A stretch of DNA of 64,000 bases from Pseudorhodoplanes sp. (GCA_032027085.1 JAVSMS010000001.1:1628332-1692331); one strand, 5' to 3'; positions 16,700 through 26,097 are shown, counted from the stretch's first letter. The notes: generated by a model from the sequence alone, not told the origin. Translations and numbers: made by a program.

Positions 16700-18455
16700 T
16701 CGGCCGCGTCGGCAAAACGGCGAAAGTGCCCTCGGCTACCTGATGCGCTTGGGCGAAGCCCACGGCGTGAAGCAGGCACATCTCATCGCAAGCGCCATCG
16801 GGACGGACTGGTTCGATCTCTTCAGGGGGCGCAATCTGCGCCCCCTGGCCACGGCGGCGGCGGCGGATTTAGACGGCCTTTCCTTCGATACAGCACGGCC
16901 GGTAGGCGGCGGCGTTATGTTGCGTGATGAATTTCTGCGTCGTAAACACTGGACGCTGAACCATGGGCGGCGGTGCTGTCCACAATGTTTCCAAGCCGAT
17001 CAAATTGAGGCTCAGGAAAATCGCTTGCCACGACGTTGGCACCGGGCATGGTGGGACATCCAAGCCGTCTCGGTCTGTCCGATCCATCGAGCTCCTCTGG
17101 TCGGCGCTTGTCAGCGCAGCGGAGACCCGCTCGATTTCCAAACATGCCATCTTGGCTGCTGCTCGAATGGCCACCTCATTACATCGGCACAGCAAAGTGC
17201 CGTCGTCGATTATCTCGGCGATGCTTACATTATTGGCAGAATTGGGGGCGCGCCCAGACTTCCAAATTCGACGCTGGATGCAGGCACGTTGTCGGAAGCC
17301 ATCGATTGCCTTGAGCTCGTCGGAACAAAAGTTTTGGACGATGCTGTGGGGGTGGCGACGCATAGAATTCTTCACGCAGGTTTTGAGATTTTCAGGCATT
17401 GGCCGCGTAGATTTCACTCTCTGCTTGACCGATGCGTCGCGACCTCTGAAGCCACGCTGGGCCGCTGGGGCGCGTCAGCAACTTATGGCTCCGTACACAG
17501 GGGATTGTACGATATTGGCAACGGTCCGATCGTGCAGGCCATCAAGCAGGAAATTCGCGAGCATGCTGCGCGTAGTGGAGTTTGCCTTTCCAAACCTGTT
17601 TTTGGTGCGAAGACAACTTCTGCTCGTTACGTGACGGTTCGTGACGCTGCCAGACGTCTGAAAATGGCTCCTGCGAGCACTCGTACGCTGCTAGCTGCCA
17701 AGGGCCTTATCCCCCGAGTGACTAAGCGGGGCACACCCATTCGCGTTGACGTTCAGGAAGTCGATCACATCGCCGTTACTCGATCGCAGCAATTTGGCGT
17801 CAGCCAGCTCGCGGGAAAATTGGGGATCGGGCGTATGCAAGCGCGGGAGCTTGCAAAGGCCTGGTTTGGTGCAAACCGCAGATCGTTCACGGATTTGGAC
17901 GTTGATGACATCCTTGAGCAGTTGAATCGAAGTGTGCGTCCGCAGCCTTCGGCAACCGACGCAATCGTGCTGCCAAAGGCATGTCAAATCGGCCGCTGCC
18001 CCCTTTGGCTGGCCATCGATGCCATTCGGAAAGGACGATTAACACCGGTTGTATTCAGCCAAGAGCCTGGACTCTCTCGTATTGTTGTTCGGCTCGCTGA
18101 TATCCGGCAGCTGGGAAAAATCAGCCGAAACAGTCTTCCTATCGCGGATGTTGCCTCAGCTCTGCAGGTCAAGTGGGAAGTCGCCCGCCAGCTTGCCCAG
18201 CTCGGCTTGATCCGATACTCGCAGAAGGGCATTCAGCAATCCGAGCTCGACATCTTTCGGAGGACGTTCGTCGCTGCTTCAGCCTTAGCGAAGGCTAGCG
18301 GCATCCACCCTAACATCGTCAATAGGAGACTAGCAGATGCCCGCATTCGGCCAGTCGCATCACCTCCCCGTTGCCGACAGGTGTTTTATCTTCGCTCCGA
18401 CCTGATGACTCGACATGCCCCAGTATTCGTGCGTTCCGTCGCGGAGGCAGCCTAA
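16686..18455 (+). CDS. tniQ: TniQ/TnsD-family target-selection protein (first copy)
   Basis: A 589-residue protein with an N-terminal TniQ domain: GESALGYLMRL near the start and a zinc site made of CCPQC (about 95) and VCPIHR (about 131). The long C-terminal part contains repeated helix-turn-helix-like segments, for example TVRDAARRLKMAP (about 320) and SQLAGKLGIGRMQAREL (about 375), suited to reading a specific target sequence. The length fits TnsD rather than short TniQ. No cas genes are nearby, so targeting is presumably protein-directed. Confidence 0.92.
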   Translation: MKLPSRPRRQNGESALGYLMRLGEAHGVKQAHLIASAIGTDWFDLFRGRNLRPLATAAAADLDGLSFDTARPVGGGVMLRDEFLRRKHWTLNHGRRCCPQCFQADQIEAQENRLPRRWHRAWWDIQAVSVCPIHRAPLVGACQRSGDPLDFQTCHLGCCSNGHLITSAQQSAVVDYLGDAYIIGRIGGAPRLPNSTLDAGTLSEAIDCLELVGTKVLDDAVGVATHRILHAGFEIFRHWPRRFHSLLDRCVATSEATLGRWGASATYGSVHRGLYDIGNGPIVQAIKQEIREHAARSGVCLSKPVFGAKTTSARYVTVRDAARRLKMAPASTRTLLAAKGLIPRVTKRGTPIRVDVQEVDHIAVTRSQQFGVSQLAGKLGIGRMQARELAKAWFGANRRSFTDLDVDDILEQLNRSVRPQPSATDAIVLPKACQIGRCPLWLAIDAIRKGRLTPVVFSQEPGLSRIVVRLADIRQLGKISRNSLPIADVASALQVKWEVARQLAQLGLIRYSQKGIQQSELDIFRRTFVAASALAKASGIHPNIVNRRLADARIRPVASPPRCRQVFYLRSDLMTRHAPVFVRSVAEAA

Positions 18456-18466
18456 AGGAGCGCTTG

Positions 18467-20350
18467 ATGAACCGAGATTGCAGGCAGAGTACCGAGCGGT
18501 CTTTTCGTCCACTAGCTGCGCGCGTGATCTGGTTCGGAGACGAACCGGCCTACGCGCTAGCAAACAGGTTGGCGAGGCGCAATGGTATGAAATCGCTCGC
18601 CGCGTTCGGCGGGAATATGAGCATCCCCTACCGTGAGATAATTTATGGACGGAGGAACAGCGAAATTGCATCCCTCGCAAACGTTGATCTCGCATCTCTG
18701 AGTCACACCACGTTCCGCATCGACAAGGATAACTGGGTGCGGCTCGGCGATGAGGTTCTACACAGAGATGACTGGTCGTACGCATCACTGCGTATCTGTC
18801 CCAGTTGCCTCAAAGACGATCTAGACACCGGCAGAGGTGATCCAGCATTTCGAGCGCACGTGAGAACGTGGTGGAACATTACGCACGTGCGTGTATGTCC
18901 ATTTCACTGTACCATGTTACTCGATCGAAATCCCGAGAGAGCAAGTATAGTCGTCGATCCAAAAGCACTCGACGTACGATACGCCGCCGGACCCGCATGT
19001 GATTTTGCCGCGGCGCATAGCAGGGAGATCAGCGATGTTCGCGCGGAAACTTACATATTAGGGCGACTCGGTTTTATGCCGCGCGTGCGTGCGCCCATCC
19101 TAGACGAACTCCCACTATGGAATGCCATTAGGCTGATGGATCGATTTGGGGCGGTTGCCGTGGCTGGGCATCGTGCATTCACGTGGACAGGTGGCGGGGT
19201 ACAGCCTCAAAAGGCTATGTCAGCTGGCTTCGACATCTTCAGCAGTGACAAGGCTCATTTGTTTCGTTTCCTCGATCACCTCATCGCCACTGCCAAAATT
19301 CGTCTAGGACATTGGGGCCCAAGAGTGGCTTACGGCCGCGTGTATGAATGGCTGTCTCATGATACTCGCGAGAGAGCTTATGACCCCATTCGCGAGCTGG
19401 TGCGAGAGCACATCCTCGACAACATCCCGCTGGGGCCAGATGAGCTTGTTTTCAGCCGGCCAGTCGGTACTCGGCGACTATATACACTGTGGGACGCGAG
19501 CAAAGCGGTAAAGCTAAGTCACCCAGCCTTGCGGCGCACACTGGTTGCGTTGGGTTATCTAGACAAAAGCAGATCGAAGAAGAGTAACTGGCAGACGATT
19601 TTTCCTGCTCATGTTATCGAGAACGTTGCAAAAGAATTGGATGACCGCTTAAGCTTCAACACGGCGCGCAGTTATCTCCGACTCCCACGTCACGCCATGC
19701 AGACCATGTTCGAAGCAGGCGTGATCAAGCCATTCTTGCCCGTCTCAAAGGGCGTCGCCGAACACATCCTACGCAAGCGCGATCTGAATGATTTATTGAA
19801 ACAGATGATTGGCAATGCATCAACTGTCATTAAGCGTCCTCCAGGTACATATGACATTGTCACGGCAGCCAAGCGAAGCTTGGTGCCTGTGGCCGACATT
19901 GGCAAAGCGATTCTGGAGGGACAGGTCAAATGTGCAGCTCGGCTGGCAAATGCGCAGGGCATGCTTCAGATTCTAGTCGACGTAGAAGCCTTAAAAGTAT
20001 TTCGCGACCGGAATCGGAAGCACCCAGCAAGCGTTACTGTTGAGGACGCACGAGAGATTCTAGGCATCACCTATACTGTGATGAAGCGGCTCATTGATGA
20101 AGGGTATCTAGAAGTTAAGAGGCATACATCGCCATTGAGAAACAAGCAGCAAATGTATGTGAATACAGATAGCCTTGCGGCATTCCAGCGCGAGTTCGTT
20201 CTGGCATCAGTTATAGCGAGAGCACTTGGGACTCATGTCAGGACGCTGGTGCCTCATCTGAAGCTAAAAGGCATCCATTTTGCGATTGGCAATCGAGAGG
20301 TGGGGCAGTATTTCTATCGACGAGGCACTATTCAGACCTTGGGCTTTTAG
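18467..20350 (+). CDS. Second TniQ/TnsD-family target-selection protein
   Basis: A 627-residue protein from the ATG at 18467, with AAAGGAG six bases upstream; the frame is open further back but overlaps the previous gene. It has the same layout as the first copy: an N-terminal TniQ domain with DEPAYALANRLARRNG, zinc motifs ICPSC and VCPFH, and a long C-terminal region with several helix-turn-helix-like segments (such as TVEDAREILGITYTVMKRL). The two proteins are clearly diverged, which suggests two target types or a heteromeric targeting complex. It is the last gene of the tns operon. Confidence 0.9.
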   Translation: MNRDCRQSTERSFRPLAARVIWFGDEPAYALANRLARRNGMKSLAAFGGNMSIPYREIIYGRRNSEIASLANVDLASLSHTTFRIDKDNWVRLGDEVLHRDDWSYASLRICPSCLKDDLDTGRGDPAFRAHVRTWWNITHVRVCPFHCTMLLDRNPERASIVVDPKALDVRYAAGPACDFAAAHSREISDVRAETYILGRLGFMPRVRAPILDELPLWNAIRLMDRFGAVAVAGHRAFTWTGGGVQPQKAMSAGFDIFSSDKAHLFRFLDHLIATAKIRLGHWGPRVAYGRVYEWLSHDTRERAYDPIRELVREHILDNIPLGPDELVFSRPVGTRRLYTLWDASKAVKLSHPALRRTLVALGYLDKSRSKKSNWQTIFPAHVIENVAKELDDRLSFNTARSYLRLPRHAMQTMFEAGVIKPFLPVSKGVAEHILRKRDLNDLLKQMIGNASTVIKRPPGTYDIVTAAKRSLVPVADIGKAILEGQVKCAARLANAQGMLQILVDVEALKVFRDRNRKHPASVTVEDAREILGITYTVMKRLIDEGYLEVKRHTSPLRNKQQMYVNTDSLAAFQREFVLASVIARALGTHVRTLVPHLKLKGIHFAIGNREVGQYFYRRGTIQTLGF

Positions 20351-20891
20351 ACATCGGGGGGCGCCTCTGCGACGCGGTTGTCTAAGTGAGCAACGTCAAA
20401 TGCCAGTCAAGTCTCTCGTCCGTTAGCCGTAACTATAAAGGCTACTAGCAGCTGGCAATTTAGAGGACTACATCAACGTGCGCTTTCAGAGTGCGTTTCA
20501 CGCCGTGACCTAAATGGTCCAAATACACGCGCACGCCCTCACGCCGAGCAAACTTGAACGCTGGCACCATATCGCTGTCACCAGTAACGACGACAATAAT
20601 GTCGACTAACTTGCCGAGAGATAGTCTGGCGATATCAAGGCCGATTCGAAGATCGACACCTTTTTGTTCGATGTTCGGAATTAGATCGTTTGCTTGAATG
20701 GCGCGCGCGCCATTTTTTACTATGTGCCGCATGGCGGCCCCGCCGACTGCCCAGCCGTGAACGGCTGTATCTCCTTGGCGCAAGGCAAAGTCCGGTTGAA
20801 CTTCAAGACCCTGCTGTAGGCTGACGTTTGCCGAGTAATGGGGATGTGACCCTAAATCCAGGATCGATGAATCCAGTGGATTCGTAAGTTT

Positions 20892-20991
20892 TGAGCTGCA
20901 CCCCGTCTTTGGATCACGCGGCTGGGGAATTTCCAGCCTGTTGAGCTGCACCCCGTCTTTGGATCACGCGGCTGGGGAATTTCCAGCCTGT
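20892..20991. repeat. Exact 50-bp tandem duplication of the IS terminus
   Basis: The 50 bases at 20892-20941 are repeated without change at 20942-20991. Each unit starts with the terminal inverted repeat TGAGCTGCACCCC. The inner copy contains the end of orfB, and the outer copy touches the target duplication. Confidence 0.93.
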
Positions 20992-21833
20992 TCGACCAGT
21001 GGCGGGCCGTGCGCCGCTGATCGATTCAGCACGTCGATCGGCGGTCGGTTGCCGATCGCGCTGTGTGGTCGCTCCTCGTTGTAGTGTCTACGCCAAGCCT
21101 CGCATTTTCGCTGCGCATCGTCGAGGCTCATGAACCAGTGTGCGTTCAGACACTCGCTCCGGAACTTGCCGTTGAACGACTCGATGAATGCGTTGTCGGT
21201 GGGCTTGCCTGGCCGGGAGAAGTCGAGCGTGACGTCACGCTGGTAGGCCCAGAGATCGAGATCGCGCGAGACGAACTCGCTGCCCTGGTCGACCCGGATG
21301 GCCTTTGGATAGCCAAGCTGGCGGCCGACACGTTCAAGCACCTCGACAACATCGGCACCGCGAAAGTTGAAGCGCACTTCCGTCGCCGGCGAAAACCGGG
21401 AGAACGTGTCCACGATGGTGAGCACGCGCAACTTGCGGCCGGTGGCGAGTTGATCGTGCACGAAGTCCATCGCCCAGATCTCGTTCGAGCGGGTCGCTGG
21501 CTGACGGTCGTCTCGCAGCCTGGCCTTGACCCGGCGCCTGGGCGTTTTGTTGCGCAATTGCAGGCCCATCTCGCGATACAGCCGATAGACGCGCTTGGCG
21601 TTCACCGGCCAGCCCTCACGCCGCAGCAGCACATGAATCCGCCGGTAGCCGTAGCGCACCCGTGTTGCGGCGATCTCCTTCATCCGGTGGCAAAGGGGCG
21701 CCTGCCCAGCGCGGCGGCTCTTGTAGTGGTAGGTCGAGGGCTCCGTCACCAGGACTGAACAGGCGCGACGGATCGAGACCTTCCAGGTCGATCGCGCATG
21801 ATCGACCAACTGCCGACGCCGGGCAGGCTTCAT
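20964..21833 (-). CDS. IS3-family transposase OrfB (DDE integrase core)
   Basis: A 289-residue protein. An N-terminal HTH_21-like region (TRVRYGYRRIHVLLRREGW) is followed by the rve integrase core with AMDFVHDQL, VDQGSEFVS and ESFNGKFRSE, which carry the D, D and E catalytic residues. It overlaps orfA by 4 bases; in IS3 elements OrfAB is normally produced by frameshifting. The frame looks intact. Confidence 0.93.
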   Translation of the reverse strand: MKPARRRQLVDHARSTWKVSIRRACSVLVTEPSTYHYKSRRAGQAPLCHRMKEIAATRVRYGYRRIHVLLRREGWPVNAKRVYRLYREMGLQLRNKTPRRRVKARLRDDRQPATRSNEIWAMDFVHDQLATGRKLRVLTIVDTFSRFSPATEVRFNFRGADVVEVLERVGRQLGYPKAIRVDQGSEFVSRDLDLWAYQRDVTLDFSRPGKPTDNAFIESFNGKFRSECLNAHWFMSLDDAQRKCEAWRRHYNEERPHSAIGNRPPIDVLNRSAAHGPPLVEQAGNSPAA

Positions 21834-22096
21834 AGTTTGCGGCGAAGAACATCCTGCAGCATGGCGCGATCAAGCGACAGGTCGGCGACCAGCTTCTTGA
21901 GCTTGCCGTTCTCATCCTCGAGCTGACGCAGGCGCTTCATCTCCGAGGGCATCAGACCGGCATACTTCTTACGCCAGTTGTAGAACGTGGCTTCGGAGAT
22001 CCCTGCCTTCCGGCAGACTTCGCCGATCGCGGTGCCGTCCTCCGCCTGCTTCAGCACGAAGGCAATCTGCGCCTCCGAAAACTTCGATCTCTTCAT
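21830..22096 (-). CDS. IS3-family transposase OrfA
   Basis: An 88-residue HTH_8-type protein. The helix-turn-helix is GEVCRKAGISEATFYNWRKK, followed by a leucine-rich coiled coil (QLEDENGKLKKLVADLSLD) used for multimerisation. It is the first of the two IS reading frames and overlaps orfB at its stop. Confidence 0.93.
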   Translation of the reverse strand: MKRSKFSEAQIAFVLKQAEDGTAIGEVCRKAGISEATFYNWRKKYAGLMPSEMKRLRQLEDENGKLKKLVADLSLDRAMLQDVLRRKL

Positions 22097-22366
22097 GGTT
22101 CGCTCCGTCCTCCGGCCGTTGCCGCAAAACTGGAATTTTCCAGCTTAGCGCAGTCCAGAAAACCGGAGGCAGGTCAGTTTCCCGGATGCGGGCGGAGCAT
22201 CATAAAAATAAACCCGCAATAGCGTAGAGGCCGCGAGATAGGGGCTTGCCTTTATGCGCTGAACTTCGGCTTCAATTTCTGCAACTGTTGGGAAATGTTT
22301 GTTCTTTTGCTGTAGTTTTTTCTTGATGAAGCCGCCGTCCATCAGGACAGCGAATTTCGACACCAA

Positions 22367-22868
22367 CGCCCCCTAGAAAAGACAAGACCCCGCCCACTCG
22401 TAGCGCGGTAAAGCGCTTTCCATCAAGGACGAATGGACGGGGCCGGGTTCTTGTAACGCCTATTGGGTATCTCTGTTCGGGTTGCCAGTCAATTAATGAC
22501 GCAGAAAATAGGTCCGAAACGGACCTATTTTGGGAGGGGCAACATCACGTTTGCAATTGAAGTCAACGCCGGACCGCACGGCGCTGCTCTGCCTTAAAGT
22601 CCGCAGGGCTTGGAAACCCGCTTGGTGAGGTCGGAGACGTATTTCCGGTCCCGCGCATCCTGACCGCTCAGGACCATGATGGATTTCGCGATCCCCGGCT
22701 AGTCATGGGCCATCAGCGTCCGCGGCTACGAAAGCTACCTAGGGCCGCGAAAAAGAGCGCCGGTGATCACGGTCGAGTTGGGTATATTCTCAACCCGAGG
22801 TTGGCATGATGATATTATTATCGTTGCCGAATCGGCGACCATCCCAAAAACCGAGAGATCCTTTCAAC
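22367..22868. other. Intergenic stretch between NYN gene and the PNP-domain gene
   Basis: About 500 bases between divergent genes. It contains a perfect hairpin at 22505-22531 and a TATATT box near 22782 that may serve the plus-strand gene. On the minus strand around 22590-22745 there is a short coding-like remnant (MVLSGQDARDRKYV then LTKRVSKPCG) interrupted upstream by a stop, perhaps the tail of a decayed gene that I cannot name. Confidence 0.4.
22505..22531. terminator. Perfect 12-bp inverted repeat with AAA loop
   Basis: AAAATAGGTCCG pairs exactly with CGGACCTATTTT across three A residues. With an A run before and a T run after, it could terminate transcription from either direction. 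It lies upstream of both flanking genes, so an operator or a relic boundary is also possible. Confidence 0.5.
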
Positions 22869-25800
22869 ATGACCAAGCGTGCTTTTGACATTCTCTTGGT
22901 CATTCCCCTGGAGGAGGAGCTTCTAGAAGTACAGAAGGTTTTCAAATCGCTCGAAGATCTATCGACGGACACGACCTACAGACATTGGGTCGAGACGGGC
23001 GATCAAAGCCCGTCGATGCTGGTCGTGCAACAGCAAGGCATGGGCAGAACCTCGGCCCGCGACGCCGTCGAAAGCGCTTTCGACGACTTTGATTTTTCGC
23101 TTGTCATCTGCTTGGGGATTGCTGGCTCACTGACGAATGACCTGAACCTTTGCGACGTCTGCTACAGCTACGAGATCTATGACGTCTACGACAACACGAA
23201 GGCTTACGAAGGCAAGGGCGGGGAATTGGATATCGCCTTTTCCCCAAATCATGAGAAGTGCTACGAGCCGATAGTCGCTGCCATCAACTTCATTCGCACT
23301 GATCCCAAGTTGCAAGACCTATATGCCGGATGGCAGTTGGAGCGTGAAGCAGCGGCCAAGGAGAAATTCCCAAATCCTGTTGTTGGACGGGGGGGCGCCC
23401 CGGAGACGATAGCTCAGCCGAAGTCCAAGGATTGCAAGGTCGTATGCGCCGCCGTTAGTAAAAGCGAGCAGTACAACAAGAAGATCATTAACGTCGATCG
23501 CAAGATCTTCGCGATCGAGACAGAGAGCGGAGGCATCCAGGCCGCCCTCAGACGACGGAAGGCCGAGTCCCTGACCATTAGGGGGATATCGGATTACGCT
23601 GATCTCTCGAAAGACCAGCTGGAAGCATCGACAGCTGGCAACATCCGATCAATGGCGGCGGGTAACGCCGCCAGTTTCCTGAAGCTCCAGTTCAGCAACC
23701 CGCGGTTCAAGAGTGCGGTGGAGCGTATTCGCTCGATGAAGGTCGGTGACGGGCAGTCTCTGTTACCGCTCGCATCGCCCGTAAAGAAAGACATCACCAC
23801 GCTCATCGCCGAATGCGCTGAAAGCATCGAAACCAAGCTTCGCCAGCTCTCGCCCGAATTCAAGCTTCTGGAGAAGGGTTACCGGCTTCCGGTCCCAAGG
23901 ATGCGGAATGTTCAGTACGTAAGTGGTCTTGGAACGAAGTTTTCCTCCTCACCTGAAGAGGTTCGCGATGCCCTCGAAAAACACGGCGCAATTCTGTTGA
24001 GCCTAGCCAAAAACTACCCGGACGACAGCCTGCCATGGGTCATTGCGAGCGATCTCCTCACTGCCGTCGTGGGTGGCAAGCAACTCCTTCCGGTCGTAGT
24101 TGATGGGGATGCCGTTAGGCCACCCCGTCTCGGTCTGATTGAAGCCGCGCATTGGGATTTCAGCGAGGTGGAAGAGACGGAGGGCGCGCAGCTCGTCTTC
24201 ATCATCGACGGGCCAGTGCTGGGTTCAAAATCGAAGCTCGACTTCCTTATCAAGCAGATCAAGGCGCGTCCGGCCAGCCGGTTCATCATTATCTCCAAGG
24301 ACGAGGCGCGGATCATCAGCGAGAGCGAGCTCGCTGCCCAAATAAAGGCGGAGCATTATTTGCTCTCCAACGTGTCCTTCAACGAGATCACCCACTTCGT
24401 AGAAAAGAACTTCGACATGACGGCCGCAGAGGCCGAGGTAATCGCGCTCCGCTTGAACGATACGTTCAATAGTTTCGACCTCTCCGCCCATCCCACCTAT
24501 TTCGCGGGCATTTCAAAAGAACTGCTGAATACGCTTCTTCAAGCCAATCGACGTGCGGAACTGATTCAGTTGGCGGTCGATGGCTTCTTATCGCTGGTCG
24601 TGGCCGCAGACAAGGCCGCCGTGAAGCTGACCAGGACGACAAGGGTGCGTTTTCTGCAGATGATCGTTACCGAGCTCAAGCTGGAGAAGCGCAGCCTGTC
24701 GCGAGGTGACGTAGTAGCAATGGCCGCCGATCTCGCCAAAGAATATGGCTACGATATCGATGCCACGGGCTTCGTGCTCTCGTTCGTCGATAGCGGGATA
24801 CTCCATTTCGTAGATGAGCGCGTCGCGTTTTCCTTGCCTTTTGTGGAATCGTATCTGCTCGCAGTCGAACTGACCGAAGCGCCGAAGAAGGCTTTGGCCT
24901 ATTTTGACCTTGAAGACGATTACATCGATCTGGGAACCTTCGACATCTATTGCGAGATCAAGCCATCACCGGAGGTTATTGAAAAAGTTATGCAGTGCGT
25001 CGAGCGCGGCAGGGATGCCCTAGCCCTTTCAGACGGTCAGAAGCATGTCCTGCTGACCGACGCCGCCAGGCCGGCGATGCTCGCGAAGACCGATAGGCTA
25101 AGGCAGATAGAGGAGCGATTTCACAAGCTGTCGGACGACGTACGTTCGGGTCGCGGCGACGTCAAGCGCAAACAGAAGATGCTCGACATAGCCGACCGAC
25201 TGCGAGAAGCGGCATCGGATAGATCAGGATTCGGCGAGGAGGATCAGGAAGAGGTCCTTTCGGAAGACTTCAAGAAGTTCACCGACGGGATCAGGTACTG
25301 GACGACAGGATCGCAGATGCTTGGATCCGCAGCTGAGCACCTACGCGCGGAGACGAAAGAACGGCTCTCGGGTATGCTAGTTGAGTTGTTGAGCCTGCTG
25401 GCTCATGTCTGGATCGAGCTCTATACAAACGTCGACTTTGATGCGCTTCGGAAGGACTTCACGTCGGACGAGAACCTGAAGCCATTGCTGAACGGGTCGG
25501 AAGATAAGGCCGATCTGACCGAAACCCGGCGGCAAGTCGAGAGTATGGCCGACCTGTTGGAGTTTAGCATCCTCGCCGCTCCTTTGCGCCGTCTTCTGCA
25601 TATCCTGTGCGAGCGTGCTAGATTGCGCGTCTTGGCCGTGAGCGTTGAGAAAGCGGTCGTCACGAGCGAGGTGGAAAAGCTCGCACATGCCCTCTGGCTG
25701 GCCGACATCGATGGGAAGAGAGGCCATAATGCTTTGATGCGAGCCATGAAAGACCTTCCGCCCTCCCCCTTCCTAAGGATAGTCGTCGCTACTCATTTGA

Positions 25801-25958
25801 TGACTCGCGTATATTGGAATCAATCGGAAATGTCCGACAGGCTCCGGTTCCTTGACGCTGCGGAAATAGCGCTCGGTCCGGTGGTCACTCTCCAAAAAGG
25901 GGAGATCATTAGATACATCGAGGCAAACGCGCCAAAAACCGCGGCCTCCAAAACCTGA
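22869..25958 (+). CDS. Nucleoside-phosphorylase-like effector fused to degenerate NTPase and helical C-terminus
   Basis: A 1029-residue protein from the ATG at 22869. ATG 22806, with GAGG five bases upstream, would add 21 residues. Residues 1-270 form a PNP/MTA-SAH-nucleosidase-like domain: VIPLEEE at the start, ICLGIAGSL (about 80), AIETESGG (about 214) and RGISDYAD (about 238), so the likely catalytic Glu and Asp are kept. Residues about 360-560 look like a STAND/NACHT-type NTPase in outline, with a Walker-B-like VFIIDGP (about 442) and FIIISKDEAR, but at the expected P-loop position (about 373) there is AILLSLAKNYPDDS, with no GxxxxGK. The rest is helical. Similar N-terminal domains act as nucleotide-depleting effectors in antiphage systems, so defence is a reasonable inference. 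Confidence 0.82.
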   Translation: MTKRAFDILLVIPLEEELLEVQKVFKSLEDLSTDTTYRHWVETGDQSPSMLVVQQQGMGRTSARDAVESAFDDFDFSLVICLGIAGSLTNDLNLCDVCYSYEIYDVYDNTKAYEGKGGELDIAFSPNHEKCYEPIVAAINFIRTDPKLQDLYAGWQLEREAAAKEKFPNPVVGRGGAPETIAQPKSKDCKVVCAAVSKSEQYNKKIINVDRKIFAIETESGGIQAALRRRKAESLTIRGISDYADLSKDQLEASTAGNIRSMAAGNAASFLKLQFSNPRFKSAVERIRSMKVGDGQSLLPLASPVKKDITTLIAECAESIETKLRQLSPEFKLLEKGYRLPVPRMRNVQYVSGLGTKFSSSPEEVRDALEKHGAILLSLAKNYPDDSLPWVIASDLLTAVVGGKQLLPVVVDGDAVRPPRLGLIEAAHWDFSEVEETEGAQLVFIIDGPVLGSKSKLDFLIKQIKARPASRFIIISKDEARIISESELAAQIKAEHYLLSNVSFNEITHFVEKNFDMTAAEAEVIALRLNDTFNSFDLSAHPTYFAGISKELLNTLLQANRRAELIQLAVDGFLSLVVAADKAAVKLTRTTRVRFLQMIVTELKLEKRSLSRGDVVAMAADLAKEYGYDIDATGFVLSFVDSGILHFVDERVAFSLPFVESYLLAVELTEAPKKALAYFDLEDDYIDLGTFDIYCEIKPSPEVIEKVMQCVERGRDALALSDGQKHVLLTDAARPAMLAKTDRLRQIEERFHKLSDDVRSGRGDVKRKQKMLDIADRLREAASDRSGFGEEDQEEVLSEDFKKFTDGIRYWTTGSQMLGSAAEHLRAETKERLSGMLVELLSLLAHVWIELYTNVDFDALRKDFTSDENLKPLLNGSEDKADLTETRRQVESMADLLEFSILAAPLRRLLHILCERARLRVLAVSVEKAVVTSEVEKLAHALWLADIDGKRGHNALMRAMKDLPPSPFLRIVVATHLMTRVYWNQSEMSDRLRFLDAAEIALGPVVTLQKGEIIRYIEANAPKTAASKT

Positions 25959-26097
25959 AGGTCCCAGACGACCTTACAGCCGGAATAAATATCCGGTGTT
26001 CGAGCAGCAGCCCGATTGGGCGAAAGTGAGATCGAAGCCTCGCAGCGAAAGCGACCGTACACCGGCGTCGACAATGTTAGGCAGTCGGCTTTTATGC

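Larger units (their letters stand above)
20892..22176 (-). mobile_element. IS3-family (IS407-group-like) insertion sequence
   Basis: The element encodes OrfA and OrfB on the minus strand. One terminus (minus strand, ending at 22176) reads TGACCTGCCTCCGG; the other (plus strand from 20892, repeated at 20942) reads TGAGCTGCACCCCG. These are imperfect inverted repeats. Identical GTTT tetranucleotides flank the element at 20888-20891 and 22177-22180, the 4-bp duplication expected for the IS407 group. The element is 50 bases longer than one canonical unit because its left terminus is tandemly duplicated. Confidence 0.92.
20460..22366 (-). pseudogene. NYN (LabA/DUF88-like) domain gene split by an IS3-family element
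   Basis: The N-terminal part runs from the ATG at 22366 to the insertion at 22177. It holds FAVLMDGGFIKKKL, the first acidic residue of the NYN/PIN-like ribonuclease fold. The C-terminal part runs from 20891 to 20460 and includes LRIGLDIARL and VVVTGDSDMVPA, the other acidic residues. Removing the element and one copy of the GTTT duplication restores an uninterrupted frame across GKLT, giving a protein of about 207 residues. The family members are predicted metal-dependent RNases. In the present state the gene is inactivated. Confidence 0.9.

Noticed and set aside
12356-20350. CRISPR-associated transposon (CAST).
   Set aside because: No Cascade, Cas12k or repeat array was found near the tns genes; the long TniQ proteins favour protein-directed targeting.
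21063-21758. Plus-strand frame of 231 codons inside the insertion sequence.
   Set aside because: It is antisense to the intact OrfB transposase, which has all catalytic motifs.
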